From positions 769,699 to 833,698 of the forward strand of contig CM055097.1 of the NCBI GenBank assembly GCA_029204225.1: 64,000 nucleotides of DNA, written 5' to 3'. This DNA is from Diphasiastrum complanatum (Eukaryota > Streptophyta > Lycopodiopsida > Lycopodiales > Lycopodiaceae). Shown here in pieces: positions 1-9,065 of this stretch (position 1 is its first letter; each line of letters begins with the position of its first letter). The position numbers and the translations under genes are program-made. The notes under the pieces are model-generated. The model was not told the DNA's origin, made no database searches, and saw only the letters and a list, made by a program, of their open reading frames with translations.

Positions 1-2
1 AA

Positions 3-1130
3 GTGTTCTTGAAATTGCCGCAACGTGACATTGTTGTATGGAATACAATGATTGCTGGTTTTGTCCAGCAGGAGCGTGGTCAGGATGCTCTCAACCTATT
101 TGAGAGAATGCAAAAGGAAGGCATGAAGCCAGACAACTTCACATTTAGCTCCATATTCAAAGCCTGTGGCAGCATTTTGGCTCTGGATCAAGGGAAGTTC
201 ATCCATAAACAACTTGAAGAAAGTAGTTTTGGCTTTGATCTTATTGTTGGCAACTCCCTTCTTGATATGTATGTGAAATGTGGAAGCATAGACGAGGCTC
301 GCAAAGTCTTCCTGAGTTTGCACAATCGTGATGTTGTGACATGGACCTCAATGATTGGTGGCTTTGCTCAAGTTGGTGGCCATGCACAGGAAGCTTTCGT
401 CTTCTTCAAGAAAATGCAGGAGGAGGGTTTCAAGCCAAACAAGGTGACGTTTCTGTGTGCACTGAAAGCCTGTAGCAGTGTATCTACCTTAAGCTATGGC
501 AAATTAATTCATGCCCAGCTGATTGATAATGGATTTGAAGCAGATTCGGTTATCGGAAATGCACTTGTACACATGTATGCCAAGTGTGGGAGCATAGATG
601 AGGCCCGCCAAGTGTTTTTGAAGTTGCCAAAACGTGATGTGATATCATGGAATGCAATGATTGATGGATGTGCTCAGCAGGGGTATGGTAAGGAAGCTCT
701 GCATCTTTTTGAAGGTATGCGGCAGAATGGTGTGGTACCAAATGAAGCAACTTTTGTTTCTGTTTTTGCTGCTTGCAGCCACACTGGCCTAGTTAGTGAA
801 GGTTATTCCCTTTTCAGATACATGCACAAAAATCTTGGCATAACTCCAGATATGAACCATTATGCATGTATGGTTGATCTTCTTGGTCGTGCTGGAAAAC
901 TCTCTGAAGCACATAGCTTCATTTTGAAAATGCCTGTGCAACCTACTGTTGTAGTATGGATGTCCTTACTTGGTGCTTGCCGAACGCATTGTAATCTGGA
1001 GCTTGGAAAATTATCCTTTGCGTCCATCTTAAAATTGGATCCTTCAAATGCTGCTGCTCATTCTCTGATGTCTAATATGTATGATTTACTTGCAGACCAG
1101 ACTGTGACACAGAGTCAGATAGTGAGATGA
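3..1130 (+). CDS. PLS-class pentatricopeptide repeat protein, C-terminal part (5' end outside window)
   Basis: The reading frame is open at the window edge (first codon GTG, not a real start) and gives 375 residues. Repeats alternate in P, L and S form: 'RDIVVWNTMIAGF', 'MYVKCGSIDEARKVF', 'RDVVTWTSMIGGF', 'MYAKCGSIDEARQVF', 'RDVISWNAMIDG', followed by an E-type tail 'VVWMSLLGACRTH' and 'LDPSNAAAHSLMSNMY'. Proteins of this family enter plastids or mitochondria and bind organellar transcripts; PLS members usually specify C-to-U editing sites. The tail stops right after the E motif, before any E+ or DYW domain. Near 1095 the +1 frame reads 'CRPDC', then 'MKGRTNNGN', resembling the next stretch of an E domain. 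A frameshift may therefore have cut the protein short. Family call very sure; functional status uncertain. Confidence 0.9.
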   Translation: MFLKLPQRDIVVWNTMIAGFVQQERGQDALNLFERMQKEGMKPDNFTFSSIFKACGSILALDQGKFIHKQLEESSFGFDLIVGNSLLDMYVKCGSIDEARKVFLSLHNRDVVTWTSMIGGFAQVGGHAQEAFVFFKKMQEEGFKPNKVTFLCALKACSSVSTLSYGKLIHAQLIDNGFEADSVIGNALVHMYAKCGSIDEARQVFLKLPKRDVISWNAMIDGCAQQGYGKEALHLFEGMRQNGVVPNEATFVSVFAACSHTGLVSEGYSLFRYMHKNLGITPDMNHYACMVDLLGRAGKLSEAHSFILKMPVQPTVVVWMSLLGACRTHCNLELGKLSFASILKLDPSNAAAHSLMSNMYDLLADQTVTQSQIVR

Positions 1131-1443
1131 AGGGAAGGACAAATAATGGCAATTAGGAGTGTGTATGTTGATGACCAAGATTGTGCTATTGCTAGTTAAG
1201 ATCTACATCGAGGTTATCAACTTACACTTCAAAATATAGATATCATATTTCCTTAAGTTGGTCTCCAATGTTCTTCACTGGGAATGGCAAGCCAGACTTT
1301 GACGAGAGTAATTTAATGCTTTTCAATTTTGCTCTTTAGCGTCACCATGTTCGTGTCAGATGCTTCCCTTCACCCATGAACAAGAGTGAGAAATTCAGCC
1401 CATTGGTCTTTGTACAAATGTACCAAAGCTAATGCAATGTTTC
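1131..1443. other. 3' flank of PPR gene, no gene seen
   Basis: Short AT-rich stretch between the PPR stop codon and the first LTR. It presumably holds the 3' UTR of the PPR gene. No coding region of note is visible apart from the possible frameshifted tail mentioned for the PPR gene. Confidence 0.5.
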
Positions 1444-2016
1444 TGTCATGTGCCAATCTTAGCATTCAAACATCTAATCCATTCATGAACATCAAATTAC
1501 AATGGAAATGCAAGAAATCAAAAAAATACTCAAGAAATCAAGAAACTAGATAAAGATAGCAAAACTTTACCAAATTAGGCAAAGTAAGCATTCATTGTTC
1601 ATGAATGGAGATCATTCAAAGGATAGGGGCTTGATTTTAGACCATGATCATAGCTCTCATGTGATTTTAGGCATATGAGCCACAAAGCATTCAAGAAAGT
1701 TCTCAAGGAGAAGTTTCAAGAACACAAGAGAACACCAAAAGGTTCAAAATTATGAAAATGAATAATAGCCTCCAAATTTAGCACGACCTCAGCTATTTAT
1801 AGTGGTCACTTGTGTCTCTACTATAAGTTTGGGCCTTATTTGGCTAATTTGGGCCTTACAACCATTATTACACATTCGCTATTCACAAATATAGCGAGGG
1901 TGTTCGAGCCTCTTTATTAACACTCTTACTGACTAATTCTAAACTAATTTAGTTCCATGGCTATTTTTGAAAATCCATTAGTAAGCTCATGGGCTAATTA
2001 CATGCAACACATGACA
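1444..2016 (-). repeat. LTR of a minus-strand retroelement (3' LTR position)
   Basis: The block begins TGTCATGTG and ends CACATGACA, a 9-bp terminal inverted repeat typical of an LTR. Just beyond the high-coordinate end the plus strand reads CTCCCCCTAC, i.e. a polypurine tract GTAGGGGGAG on the minus strand, so this is the 3' LTR of a minus-strand element. On the minus strand a TATA box (TATAAATAG, about 1795-1805) would drive LTR transcription. A diverged relative of the same LTR lies at 16327-16602 with a primer site beside it. The internal region to the right is unrecognised. Confidence 0.7.
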
Positions 2017-2026
2017 CTCCCCCTAC
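2017..2026 (-). other. Polypurine tract next to LTR 1444-2016
   Basis: Minus-strand GTAGGGGGAG directly abuts the TGTCATG end of the LTR, the position where plus-strand DNA synthesis is primed in LTR retroelements. Confidence 0.6.
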
Positions 2027-2424
2027 TTTAAGCATTTTTGCTCTAAAAAATGAAGGTCATGTAGTCCTTGTTGAGTGCCATGTTTCGTGAATCCTTTGGC
2101 GGAAGTCGAGAAATATTTGGGTCACCTTGAGTGAGAAACATCTTTTCATGTATTATTCCCATAAATGGCCATCTTTTGTTTGTCAGATTTCATTGTCTCA
2201 GGTTCAACTTTCAGCTTCTTGTTGTAGAACAAAGTTACAATGGAATTTCTTTGGAAAACCTTTGATCTACAAATTGATCCCATAGATTTGATAAGATCAC
2301 TGAAGAAGAGATTGATGAAAAACAGGAAAGTTTCAAGTTGCATTAGTTTTCTATGGGTTGACAGGTTCCAAGCAACAGGACATTCGTTAGTCTTCTTCCT
2401 CAATATCTCTCTTGATTGGATAGG

Positions 2425-3052
2425 CTATCCAATTTCAGATGCATCTTTTCTTGTCCCTGCATCTGATTTTGTTGCCTTATGCATTGCTCCTTCATGTAGG
2501 ATGACAATATCCTTTTGTAACTCCAAAGCGTTGATTAGAGCAATGATTTCATCAAAGTTATTTGATTGAGCACTGGATTTTCCTCTTGCTGAATCAGTTT
2601 GAGCAAGATTGGTAACATTATCTCGCTGAAGATGAATGGCCATAGATCCATTGATTTCCTCTGAGAGTGAAGCGATGGGTATAGTTTCTAATAAATCAAA
2701 ATAGTAATGCTCCAAATTGAATAATTCATTGTCCAAATTTGGCCTGGGTATAGTTCCTGATAAACCAAAATAGTAATGCTCCAAATCGAATGATTCATTT
2801 TGTCTAAATTTGGCCACATTCTAGTCATTTCCAACTCGTCATTTTGTTCAAAGAGAGCGTCATTATGTTGGAATATGAACAACTCATATTCATTCTGTTG
2901 TAAGCAGCGATTATCCTCAATTTGACCCCATATATACAATGATAGTCGGTCATATCATTAAGCCCTAAAACTCTTGGATCAGTAATCTCAAAGGATATAT
3001 CATGAGCCACTTGTCGTTCATGTTGGGATTCAATTGGATGATTGGGAGACAC
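2425..3052 (-). pseudogene. Unrecognised ORF fragments, left half of a reading frame split by the Copia insertion
   Basis: Minus-strand open frames cover 2425-3052 in more than one frame. The right-hand one (2825-3052) connects in frame, once one copy of the 5-bp target duplication is removed, with the frame at 8748-8923 on the other side of the Copia element. A 69-72 bp imperfect tandem repeat at about 2690-2815 encodes 'LEHYYF' twice. Family not recognised. It could be a host gene exon or the internal region of the element whose LTR lies at 1444-2016. Confidence 0.35.
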
Positions 3053-3700
3053 TGTGAAAGATTTTAGATTCTTAAGATCCAATCTACTTGAATGATCTTT
3101 GGTTAGAAAGAGAAATACACTACCAATTTCACCAATGTAAAAAAATCAGCATCTACACACAATTTGAGATGCAAACACTAATAGAACTTGATCAAACTTG
3201 AATGAAATGATTATGTACTATTGTTGTCCGTACAAAACCAGCAAGCTACTGTATTTCACGTGTGGATCCAAAAAGAGCAAATATAGATTATTCTACACAT
3301 AGAATTGCAAGCAATCACCAAGATAGTGCACCAATGGATAGTAGAACCCAAGAGAACCATGTATAAGCATGAAATGAGATAAAGAAGAGAGAAGATGACT
3401 CTCTCCACGAGTTACATTCTTTTATAGTAGGTCCAAACCCTATTTGGCCACTTGGCTTTCCCACCAAAATGCTAACCCTACCAATTTTGGGTCTAGATTC
3501 AATGTACCCAACTTATTGAAATTGAATCTACTCAAACTCGCATTCTATCTTTCCCACACTTTCAAAAAGTGTTTATTCAAATGAAATTTAGACTAATGAA
3601 CTTTGAAAAGTCAACCTCTAAGTCTAAAACAAGTTTTGGCCTCAATATGCCAAATATGAAAATATTGCAAAATGTGATGAAACTAGTTAAATCTTTCACA
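3053..3700 (-). repeat. 3' LTR of Copia element
   Basis: About 648 bp, TGTGAAAG...CTTTCACA, aligned over its full length with 8098-8747 by eye with only scattered substitutions and small indels. Confidence 0.93.
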
Positions 3701-3712
3701 CTCCCTCTTTAA
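3701..3712 (-). other. Polypurine tract of Copia element
   Basis: Minus strand reads AAAGAGGGAG immediately before the 3' LTR. Confidence 0.75.
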
Positions 3713-3827
3713 CTAGTTTTAGCATAGACTTTGATAGTACTCCAAGTGAAGTCCTATGCTTCATGAACAAGTCTTTTCCCAATGCTTTGGTGAAGATACC
3801 AGCTACACATTCCTTTGAAGACACATG

Positions 3828-4287
3828 TTAAAGCTTCACCTCATTTGCAATGACTTGCTCCCTCACAAAATGATATTGTATCTCAATATGCTTGCTCCTA
3901 GCATGAAAGATAGGATTGGATGCCATTCTTTGGGCTGATTGATTGTCACAAAAGATGATTGGGCTCTCTAAAAAATCCAGCAAGTGAAGATCCTTGATCA
4001 TCCTCTTGATCCATACCATCTCCTTTGTGCAATGTGTAAGAGCTTTGTACTCGGCCTCACTAGATGACAATGAGATAGTGGCTTGTTTCTTTGACATCCA
4101 TGTTATAGCTCTATCACCTATGAAAATACAATAAGCACTAATGGATTTCCTATCCATTACATCTCCAGCATAGTCCAAATCTGAAAATCCAAAAAGATTA
4201 GGTGATGATCCCTCATACAATATGCCAAAATCTCGAGTTTCAATGATGTACCTCAAAACTTGCTTTCCTAGCTTCCAATGCTCCTAG
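3828..4287 (-). CDS. Copia RNase H domain (C-terminal end of pol)
   Basis: Minus-strand frame beginning with 'EHWKLGKQVLRYI' just above 4256 and running to 'REQVIANEVKL'. Copia RNase H hallmarks are present: 'GFSDLDYAGD' (first Asp), 'SLSSSEAEYKAL' (Glu), 'FCDNQSA' (Asp) and 'HARSKHIEIQYHFVRE'. This domain removes the RNA strand after reverse transcription. It normally follows directly on the RT domain, but here the upstream sequence is unrelated, so the domain is cut off from its partner. The C-terminal 'ADxLTK' tail is missing: the frame ends at a stop after 'NEVKL', about 130 bp short of the LTR. Confidence 0.9.
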
Positions 4288-4390
4288 CATAGTTTTTGCC
4301 AATAGAACTTTGATCCATCATAAGAATGATCTTCTTCCTAAGAATAGATCTCCTTTCAATGATCATGTAATGCTCAAAATAGAAACAATC

Positions 4391-5257
4391 TTAATTGATA
4401 TAGAGAATAGTGTCCACTTGGGATGCTTCACTATTTCTTACATCAATTTTACATGTAAAAATGTGACTAGAACATGAAGAATCAAATAGAATGTAAATGA
4501 AATGATTCCACCATGCTTCCAACTCTGAACTCTCTGGAAAAATACAACAAACAAACAATAAATGTGAGTGATCAACTTTTGCTTGCATGTCTTCTCCTTC
4601 TTTGTCCTTTGTTGCCTTGTATCCACCATGATACTTCATGAATGAGCTTCCATCTTCATCTTGCCACAAGAAACCATCAAACCTTGGAAATCCATGAGTA
4701 GGTGAGTACATAAATGATGCAAATCCAGCACCACATGACTCCATAAACCAAGTAGTTTGTACTAGTCCATCTTCAAGATCTACTTGACACAAGAAAATGA
4801 CTATGAATTCACCAAAAATTGACAATCTCCAAGTATTGGCACCAAGTAGCTCAAGACTTGAGAACTTAGCCATGGATGAGTGACATAATGAACCTCCAAT
4901 AGCTTCATTTCCATCAGCAAAATCAGCCAAGAATGCTAGTACGAATCCAACATAAAAACAATGCTCACCAATGTAGCTAGTTTTATCATATCTTGACAAT
5001 TTGCACACATCCACATGAAATTGCTCAAACATGAGATAGAAAAAGTAAAGTAAACTTGAACAACACTTCCTTGCTGCTCCTTTGACCTTACTTGAGTCTT
5101 CAATATGCTGCAAAAACAGATCCATAACACCTTTGCCAATTACCTCTCCTTTGATGTTTTTGACTAGCTCCAAATTGCCAACTTCCCTTTTGACTAGTTG
5201 AAGCGCTTTGAGATCAACCTCTTGATCTTCAACTTGATCATCAAAGTCATTGAACAA
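4391..5257 (-). CDS. Unrecognised 288-aa ORF sitting where Copia RT should be
   Basis: An uninterrupted minus-strand frame of 288 codons lies between the integrase end (5287) and the RNase H start (about 4287). I see none of the Copia RT motifs in it (no 'YVDDM'-type active site, no 'QMDVKTAFLNG'). The start is acidic ('DFDDQVEDQEVDL'), like the variable linker that follows integrase in Copia polyproteins. The rest is rich in Cys, Phe and Leu, with hydrophobic runs such as 'GFVLAFLADFADG'. It could be captured host sequence, a noncoding spacer that happens to be open, or a replaced segment shared by a non-autonomous family. I do not recognise a function. Confidence 0.5.
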   Translation of the reverse strand: MFNDFDDQVEDQEVDLKALQLVKREVGNLELVKNIKGEVIGKGVMDLFLQHIEDSSKVKGAARKCCSSLLYFFYLMFEQFHVDVCKLSRYDKTSYIGEHCFYVGFVLAFLADFADGNEAIGGSLCHSSMAKFSSLELLGANTWRLSIFGEFIVIFLCQVDLEDGLVQTTWFMESCGAGFASFMYSPTHGFPRFDGFLWQDEDGSSFMKYHGGYKATKDKEGEDMQAKVDHSHLLFVCCIFPESSELEAWWNHFIYILFDSSCSSHIFTCKIDVRNSEASQVDTILYIN

Positions 5258-5286
5258 ACTTTTTTTTCCAGGTCCAATACTTGATT

Positions 5287-6708
5287 TTACAGCAAGATAA
5301 CATCAATCATGCTTGAAGACACCTTTGGAATGTTTCCCTCATCAAAAATGACATCTCTACCAGCAATCACTTTGTTAGTAGAAGGAATGTAAACCTTGTA
5401 GGCTTTACTCACCTCACTATATCCAACAAAAATACCTCTTCTTGAAGATGGATCCTCCTTGGTCCTATCATCAAGAGTAATGTTGACATAGCATGTGCAT
5501 CCAAAGGTTCTTAGAAAGTTGACACTCGGCCTCCTCTTGAATAGCATCTCAAAAGGTGTCCTTCCATCCAAAATAGCACTCGGCCACCTATTGCACAAGA
5601 AATTGGCACACAACAAAGCTTGATCCCAAAATGGTTTGTCAAGATTAGCACTTAACCTCATAGCTTTAGCACTTTCACATAAAGTTCTATTCTTCCTTTC
5701 AGCCACTCCATTTTGTTGTGGGGTCCTTGATGTTGTATACTCCCTCTTGATCCCATGCTCATCACAAAAGGCCTTGAACTTGTTAGATATGTACTCACCA
5801 CCATTGTCACCTCTCAAGCACTTGATCTTTGTGAAAAATTGGTTCTCCCTTGCATTCTTGAACTTGACAAAGACATCATACACTTCATCCTTGCTCTTTA
5901 GTAGATAGATCCAACAAAATCTACTAGAATCATCAATGAATGTTACATACATCTTAGCTCCACTATTGCTAATTGTAGTAAATCCATGAATATCCGAATG
6001 TACAAGTTGAAAAAGCTTTGTAGATCTAGAAATAGATCTAGTATAAGGTAGTCTATGTGACTTAGACAAAGCACAAGACTCACAAACATGCTTGTCATTA
6101 CTTAAGAAACTTGTAAGACCAATCACAACCTTCTTCCTTGCCATTACCTCCAATGACTTGAAGTTGAGGTGTCCCATCCTTTTGTGCCAAACCTCTTGAA
6201 TAGAAATTTGCTCCCTTGCAACACATCCAACTTGGTTAGCAATAACACAAGCATCAAGTTTGAACAACTTCCCTTGTCTTTTACCTTTTTCAATCAAGAC
6301 ATTCTTCCTTTTGATCAAACAAGCATCTCCATCAAACTCCACCTTGAGGCCCTTACTTAGCATTTGACTTACACTAAGCAAATTCTTGGTAATAGATGGA
6401 ATAAACAAGACATCCTCCAAATGAACATTCCTATTTGTAGAGAGAGAAATAGGAATTGTGCCAATCCCTTTGATTGCACACTCACCATCATTGGCCGTGT
6501 AGATCACCCTCTTGTCATCTCCATATGCCAACAAGGAAGTGAAGTACTCTTTGTGAAAGGTCATGTGTGAACTTGCCCCACTATCAATCCACCAAGGATC
6601 TAGATTCCCATTATTAGCAAGCATACATGAAGACATCACAAAAGCATCATCATTTGCATCTTGCACATCCAAACCATCCTCACCAAGAGTAAGATTACCT
6701 TGCTTGTC
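5287..6708 (-). CDS. Copia protease and integrase (pol, first half)
   Basis: The frame begins directly after a single in-frame TGA that separates it from gag; the first Met is at 6672. In order it shows the aspartic protease motif 'WWIDSGASSHMT', the pre-integrase zinc-binding region ('HKRMGHLN' ... 'CESCALSK'), and the integrase core with DDE residues in 'LVHSDIHG', 'LRGDNGGEY' and 'NGVAERKNR'. It ends after the C-terminal motif 'AGRDVIFDEG' with a stop at 5287. Protease matures the polyprotein and integrase inserts the cDNA. All key residues are intact, unlike other Copia copies in the window. Reverse transcriptase does not follow. Confidence 0.93.
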   Translation of the reverse strand, partial: DKQGNLTLGEDGLDVQDANDDAFVMSSCMLANNGNLDPWWIDSGASSHMTFHKEYFTSLLAYGDDKRVIYTANDGECAIKGIGTIPISLSTNRNVHLEDVLFIPSITKNLLSVSQMLSKGLKVEFDGDACLIKRKNVLIEKGKRQGKLFKLDACVIANQVGCVAREQISIQEVWHKRMGHLNFKSLEVMARKKVVIGLTSFLSNDKHVCESCALSKSHRLPYTRSISRSTKLFQLVHSDIHGFTTISNSGAKMYVTFIDDSSRFCWIYLLKSKDEVYDVFVKFKNARENQFFTKIKCLRGDNGGEYISNKFKAFCDEHGIKREYTTSRTPQQNGVAERKNRTLCESAKAMRLSANLDKPFWDQALLCANFLCNRWPSAILDGRTPFEMLFKRRPSVNFLRTFGCTCYVNITLDDRTKEDPSSRRGIFVGYSEVSKAYKVYIPSTNKVIAGRDVIFDEGNIPKVSSSMIDVILL

Positions 6709-7575
6709 TCATTGATCTCTCTTCTTCTTGTAGCACTCACTTGCAAAGTGTCTTTTGATGCCACAATAGAAGCATTTGAGCTTTGATCTATCCTTCTTTT
6801 TGCCACTTGAAGAAGCATCCACTTGATTTTGCCCTTTAGACCACTTGATTTTGGTTTTGCCCTTGAATTTGCCCTTTGTGAACATAGCATTCTCTTGAAG
6901 TGTTGATGTAGATCCACCTCTTGCTTGAAGTCTATATTCCTCATTGATCAAGATCTCTTGAAGATCCATCAAAATTGACAAAGTCTTTTGAATAGCAATA
7001 CTTTGAACAATGTTAGCATGAGCATCCAACAAGCCATTAAGAATCACTTGAATAAGCTCTCCTTCCTTAATGCTTTCATCTATGCAAGCTAACTCATCAT
7101 TCAATGCTTTCATTCTCAAAACAAAAGTACTTGGACTTTTTTCATTCTTTTGCAAACAAGAAAAAATTTGCCTTCTTAGAGTCAACACTCTAGAAGTAGA
7201 CTTGGATTCATAAAGCTTCTTCAATGAATTCCAAGCTTCCAAAGATGATGTGCACTTACCAACTTCCTTGAGAAGTTCATTGGTAACATTCATCTTTATC
7301 ATGTGTAGAGCCTTCTTGGCCCTCTTGTCATACCTCAATTGATCTTGTTGTGTTGCTGGTCTCTCCTCCAAACCTACAACAATATCCAAAACATCATTCA
7401 TCTCAAGAAGTGACTCCATCCTCACTTTCCATAATGAATAGTTACTTGAGGTAAGCCTATCATTGGCTTCCAACATGACTCCAATTGAGGTTGCCATGTA
7501 GCAATGACCTGATCTTGTCTTTGAACTTGCTTCAATGCACAAAGCACTCCTTTGAACAACAACAAATGCTTTCAA
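6709..7575 (-). CDS. Copia Gag
   Basis: A 288-codon frame. The likely start is the internal Met at 7497 ('MATSIGVMLEANDRL'), since the 26 residues before it lie in leader sequence. A gag (UBN2-like) region shows 'NYSLWKVRMESLL' and 'AWNSLKKLYESKS'; a CCHC zinc knuckle 'CFYCGIKRHFASEC' sits near the C-terminus. Gag forms the virus-like particle and binds RNA. The stop TGA at 6709-6711 lies in the same frame as the downstream protease, so one substitution separates gag from pol. Copia elements normally use a single long frame, so this is either a recent mutation or a readthrough site. Confidence 0.9.
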   Translation of the reverse strand: MKAFVVVQRSALCIEASSKTRSGHCYMATSIGVMLEANDRLTSSNYSLWKVRMESLLEMNDVLDIVVGLEERPATQQDQLRYDKRAKKALHMIKMNVTNELLKEVGKCTSSLEAWNSLKKLYESKSTSRVLTLRRQIFSCLQKNEKSPSTFVLRMKALNDELACIDESIKEGELIQVILNGLLDAHANIVQSIAIQKTLSILMDLQEILINEEYRLQARGGSTSTLQENAMFTKGKFKGKTKIKWSKGQNQVDASSSGKKKDRSKLKCFYCGIKRHFASECYKKKRDQ

Positions 7576-8079
7576 AAGAAATCACCAAGATTTGAAACTA
7601 TCTCACAAATTCTCTTCTAGCACTTATCCAAGCAAATCAACAAATAGAATCATGGAATCTTGATCAACCTATGATCTATCCTCAATCTAATGACTTTTGC
7701 CACTTCCTAAGATTGAAACACACTCAAATGAAGTCCAGCAACCTCACTATCTAGAGATCCAATCAAAATTAGGGTTTTGACAAAATCACAAAAAATTGAC
7801 TATTCCAAATCTACATGCAAATGCTAAAAATTTGATATGCAATCTATAAGCCACCACTTAGGCTGAACCAATCATCCAAAAATCGGCCACATCCAGCATG
7901 TGAATTCAGAATTCGGAATTAAACAAGTATATTGACCTATTTAGTGTTTTGATCTACAAAACATCCAATCTACAAAAGCAAAAAATCCGATTTTGGTGTA
8001 GAATCCTCTCTAGCATGCTCTAGACTTGATATCTTCACCAAATCATTGATAGATCTGATTTCCTCCTTCATAACCTGAA

Positions 8080-8097
8080 ACACAAGCTCTGATACCA
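8080..8097 (-). other. Primer-binding site of Copia element
   Basis: Minus strand reads TGGTATCAGAGCTTGTG directly inside the 5' LTR; TGGTATCAGAGC matches the 3' end complement of plant initiator methionine tRNA. Confidence 0.9.
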
Positions 8098-8747
8098 TGT
8101 GAAAGATTTCAGATCCTTAAGATCCAATCTACTTGAATGATCTTTGGTTAGAAAGAGAAATACACTACCAATTTCACCAATGTAGAAAAATCAGCATCTA
8201 CACACAATTTGAGATGCAAACACTAATAGAACTTGATCAAACTTGAATGAAATGATTATGTACTATTGCTGGCCGTACAAAACTAGCAAACTACTGTATT
8301 TCACACATGTGGATCCAAAAATAACAAATATAGATCATTCTACACATAGAATTGCAAGCAATCACCAAGATAGTGCACCAATGGATAGTAGAACCCAAGA
8401 GAACCATGTATAAGCATGAAATGAGATAAAGAAGAGAGAAGATGACTCTCTCCATGAGTTACATCCTTTTATAACAGGTCCAAACCCTATTTGGCCACTT
8501 GGCTTTCCCACCAAAATGCTAACCCTACCAAATTTGGGTCTAGATTCAATGTACCCAACTTATTGAAATTCAATCTACTCAAACTCGCATTCTATCTTTC
8601 CCACACTTTCAAAAAGTGTTTATTCAAATGAAATTTAGACTAATGAACTTTGAAAAGTCAACCTCTAAGTCTAAAACAAGTTTTGGCCTCAATATGCCAA
8701 ATATGGAAATATTGCAAAATGTGATGAAACTAGTTGAATCTTTCACA
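8098..8747 (-). repeat. 5' LTR of Copia element
   Basis: About 650 bp, TGTGAAAG...CTTTCACA, the partner of 3053-3700. Confidence 0.93.
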
Positions 8748-8923
8748 AACACATGTTGTGATTCCTTAATTCCTTTCAATCTTTCATCCATTGAAGAATT
8801 TTCCTCTGAAATACTTTTGCTCAAAACCAACACCTTGGTGAGTTGTCTTATCCTTAGATCTTGAATCAGTGCCTTTTGCATTACATCTGTCAAAGTTGGA
8901 TTTACTTGAACTACTTTATCCAA
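8748..8923 (-). pseudogene. Right half of the reading frame split by the Copia insertion
   Basis: Minus-strand frame starting at Met 8923 ('MDKVVQVNPTLTDVMQK') with a helical, charged stretch, entering the Copia 5' LTR at 8747. The codons continue in frame into 3052 and below once one target-site copy is discounted. Family unknown. Confidence 0.4.
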
Positions 8924-9065
8924 ATTATATAGTGGAAATTCTTAAAAAAAAGAATTCGAACATTCAAGTGTAATTATTAGTACACTACCATGATAAATTG
9001 CAAATGTTTGTTATACTTGTTGTGTTTGTCAAATGTTTTTTTTTTAAATTTTACAATTGACTTTC

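Larger units (their letters stand above)
3053..8747 (-). mobile_element. Nearly full-length Ty1/Copia retrotransposon with RT replaced
   Basis: Two nearly identical LTRs (3053-3700 and 8098-8747) start TGTGAAAG and end CTTTCACA. The primer-binding site TGGTATCAGAGC (initiator Met tRNA) lies just inside the right LTR, and the polypurine tract AAAGAGGGAG just inside the left LTR. Flanking 5-mers GACAC (3048-3052) and AACAC (8748-8752) look like a target duplication with one change. Gag, protease, integrase and RNase H are present in Copia order on the minus strand. The block where reverse transcriptase should be (about 4290-5286) holds unrelated sequence. The element would be non-autonomous. 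LTR similarity suggests it is among the younger insertions here. Confidence 0.93.
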
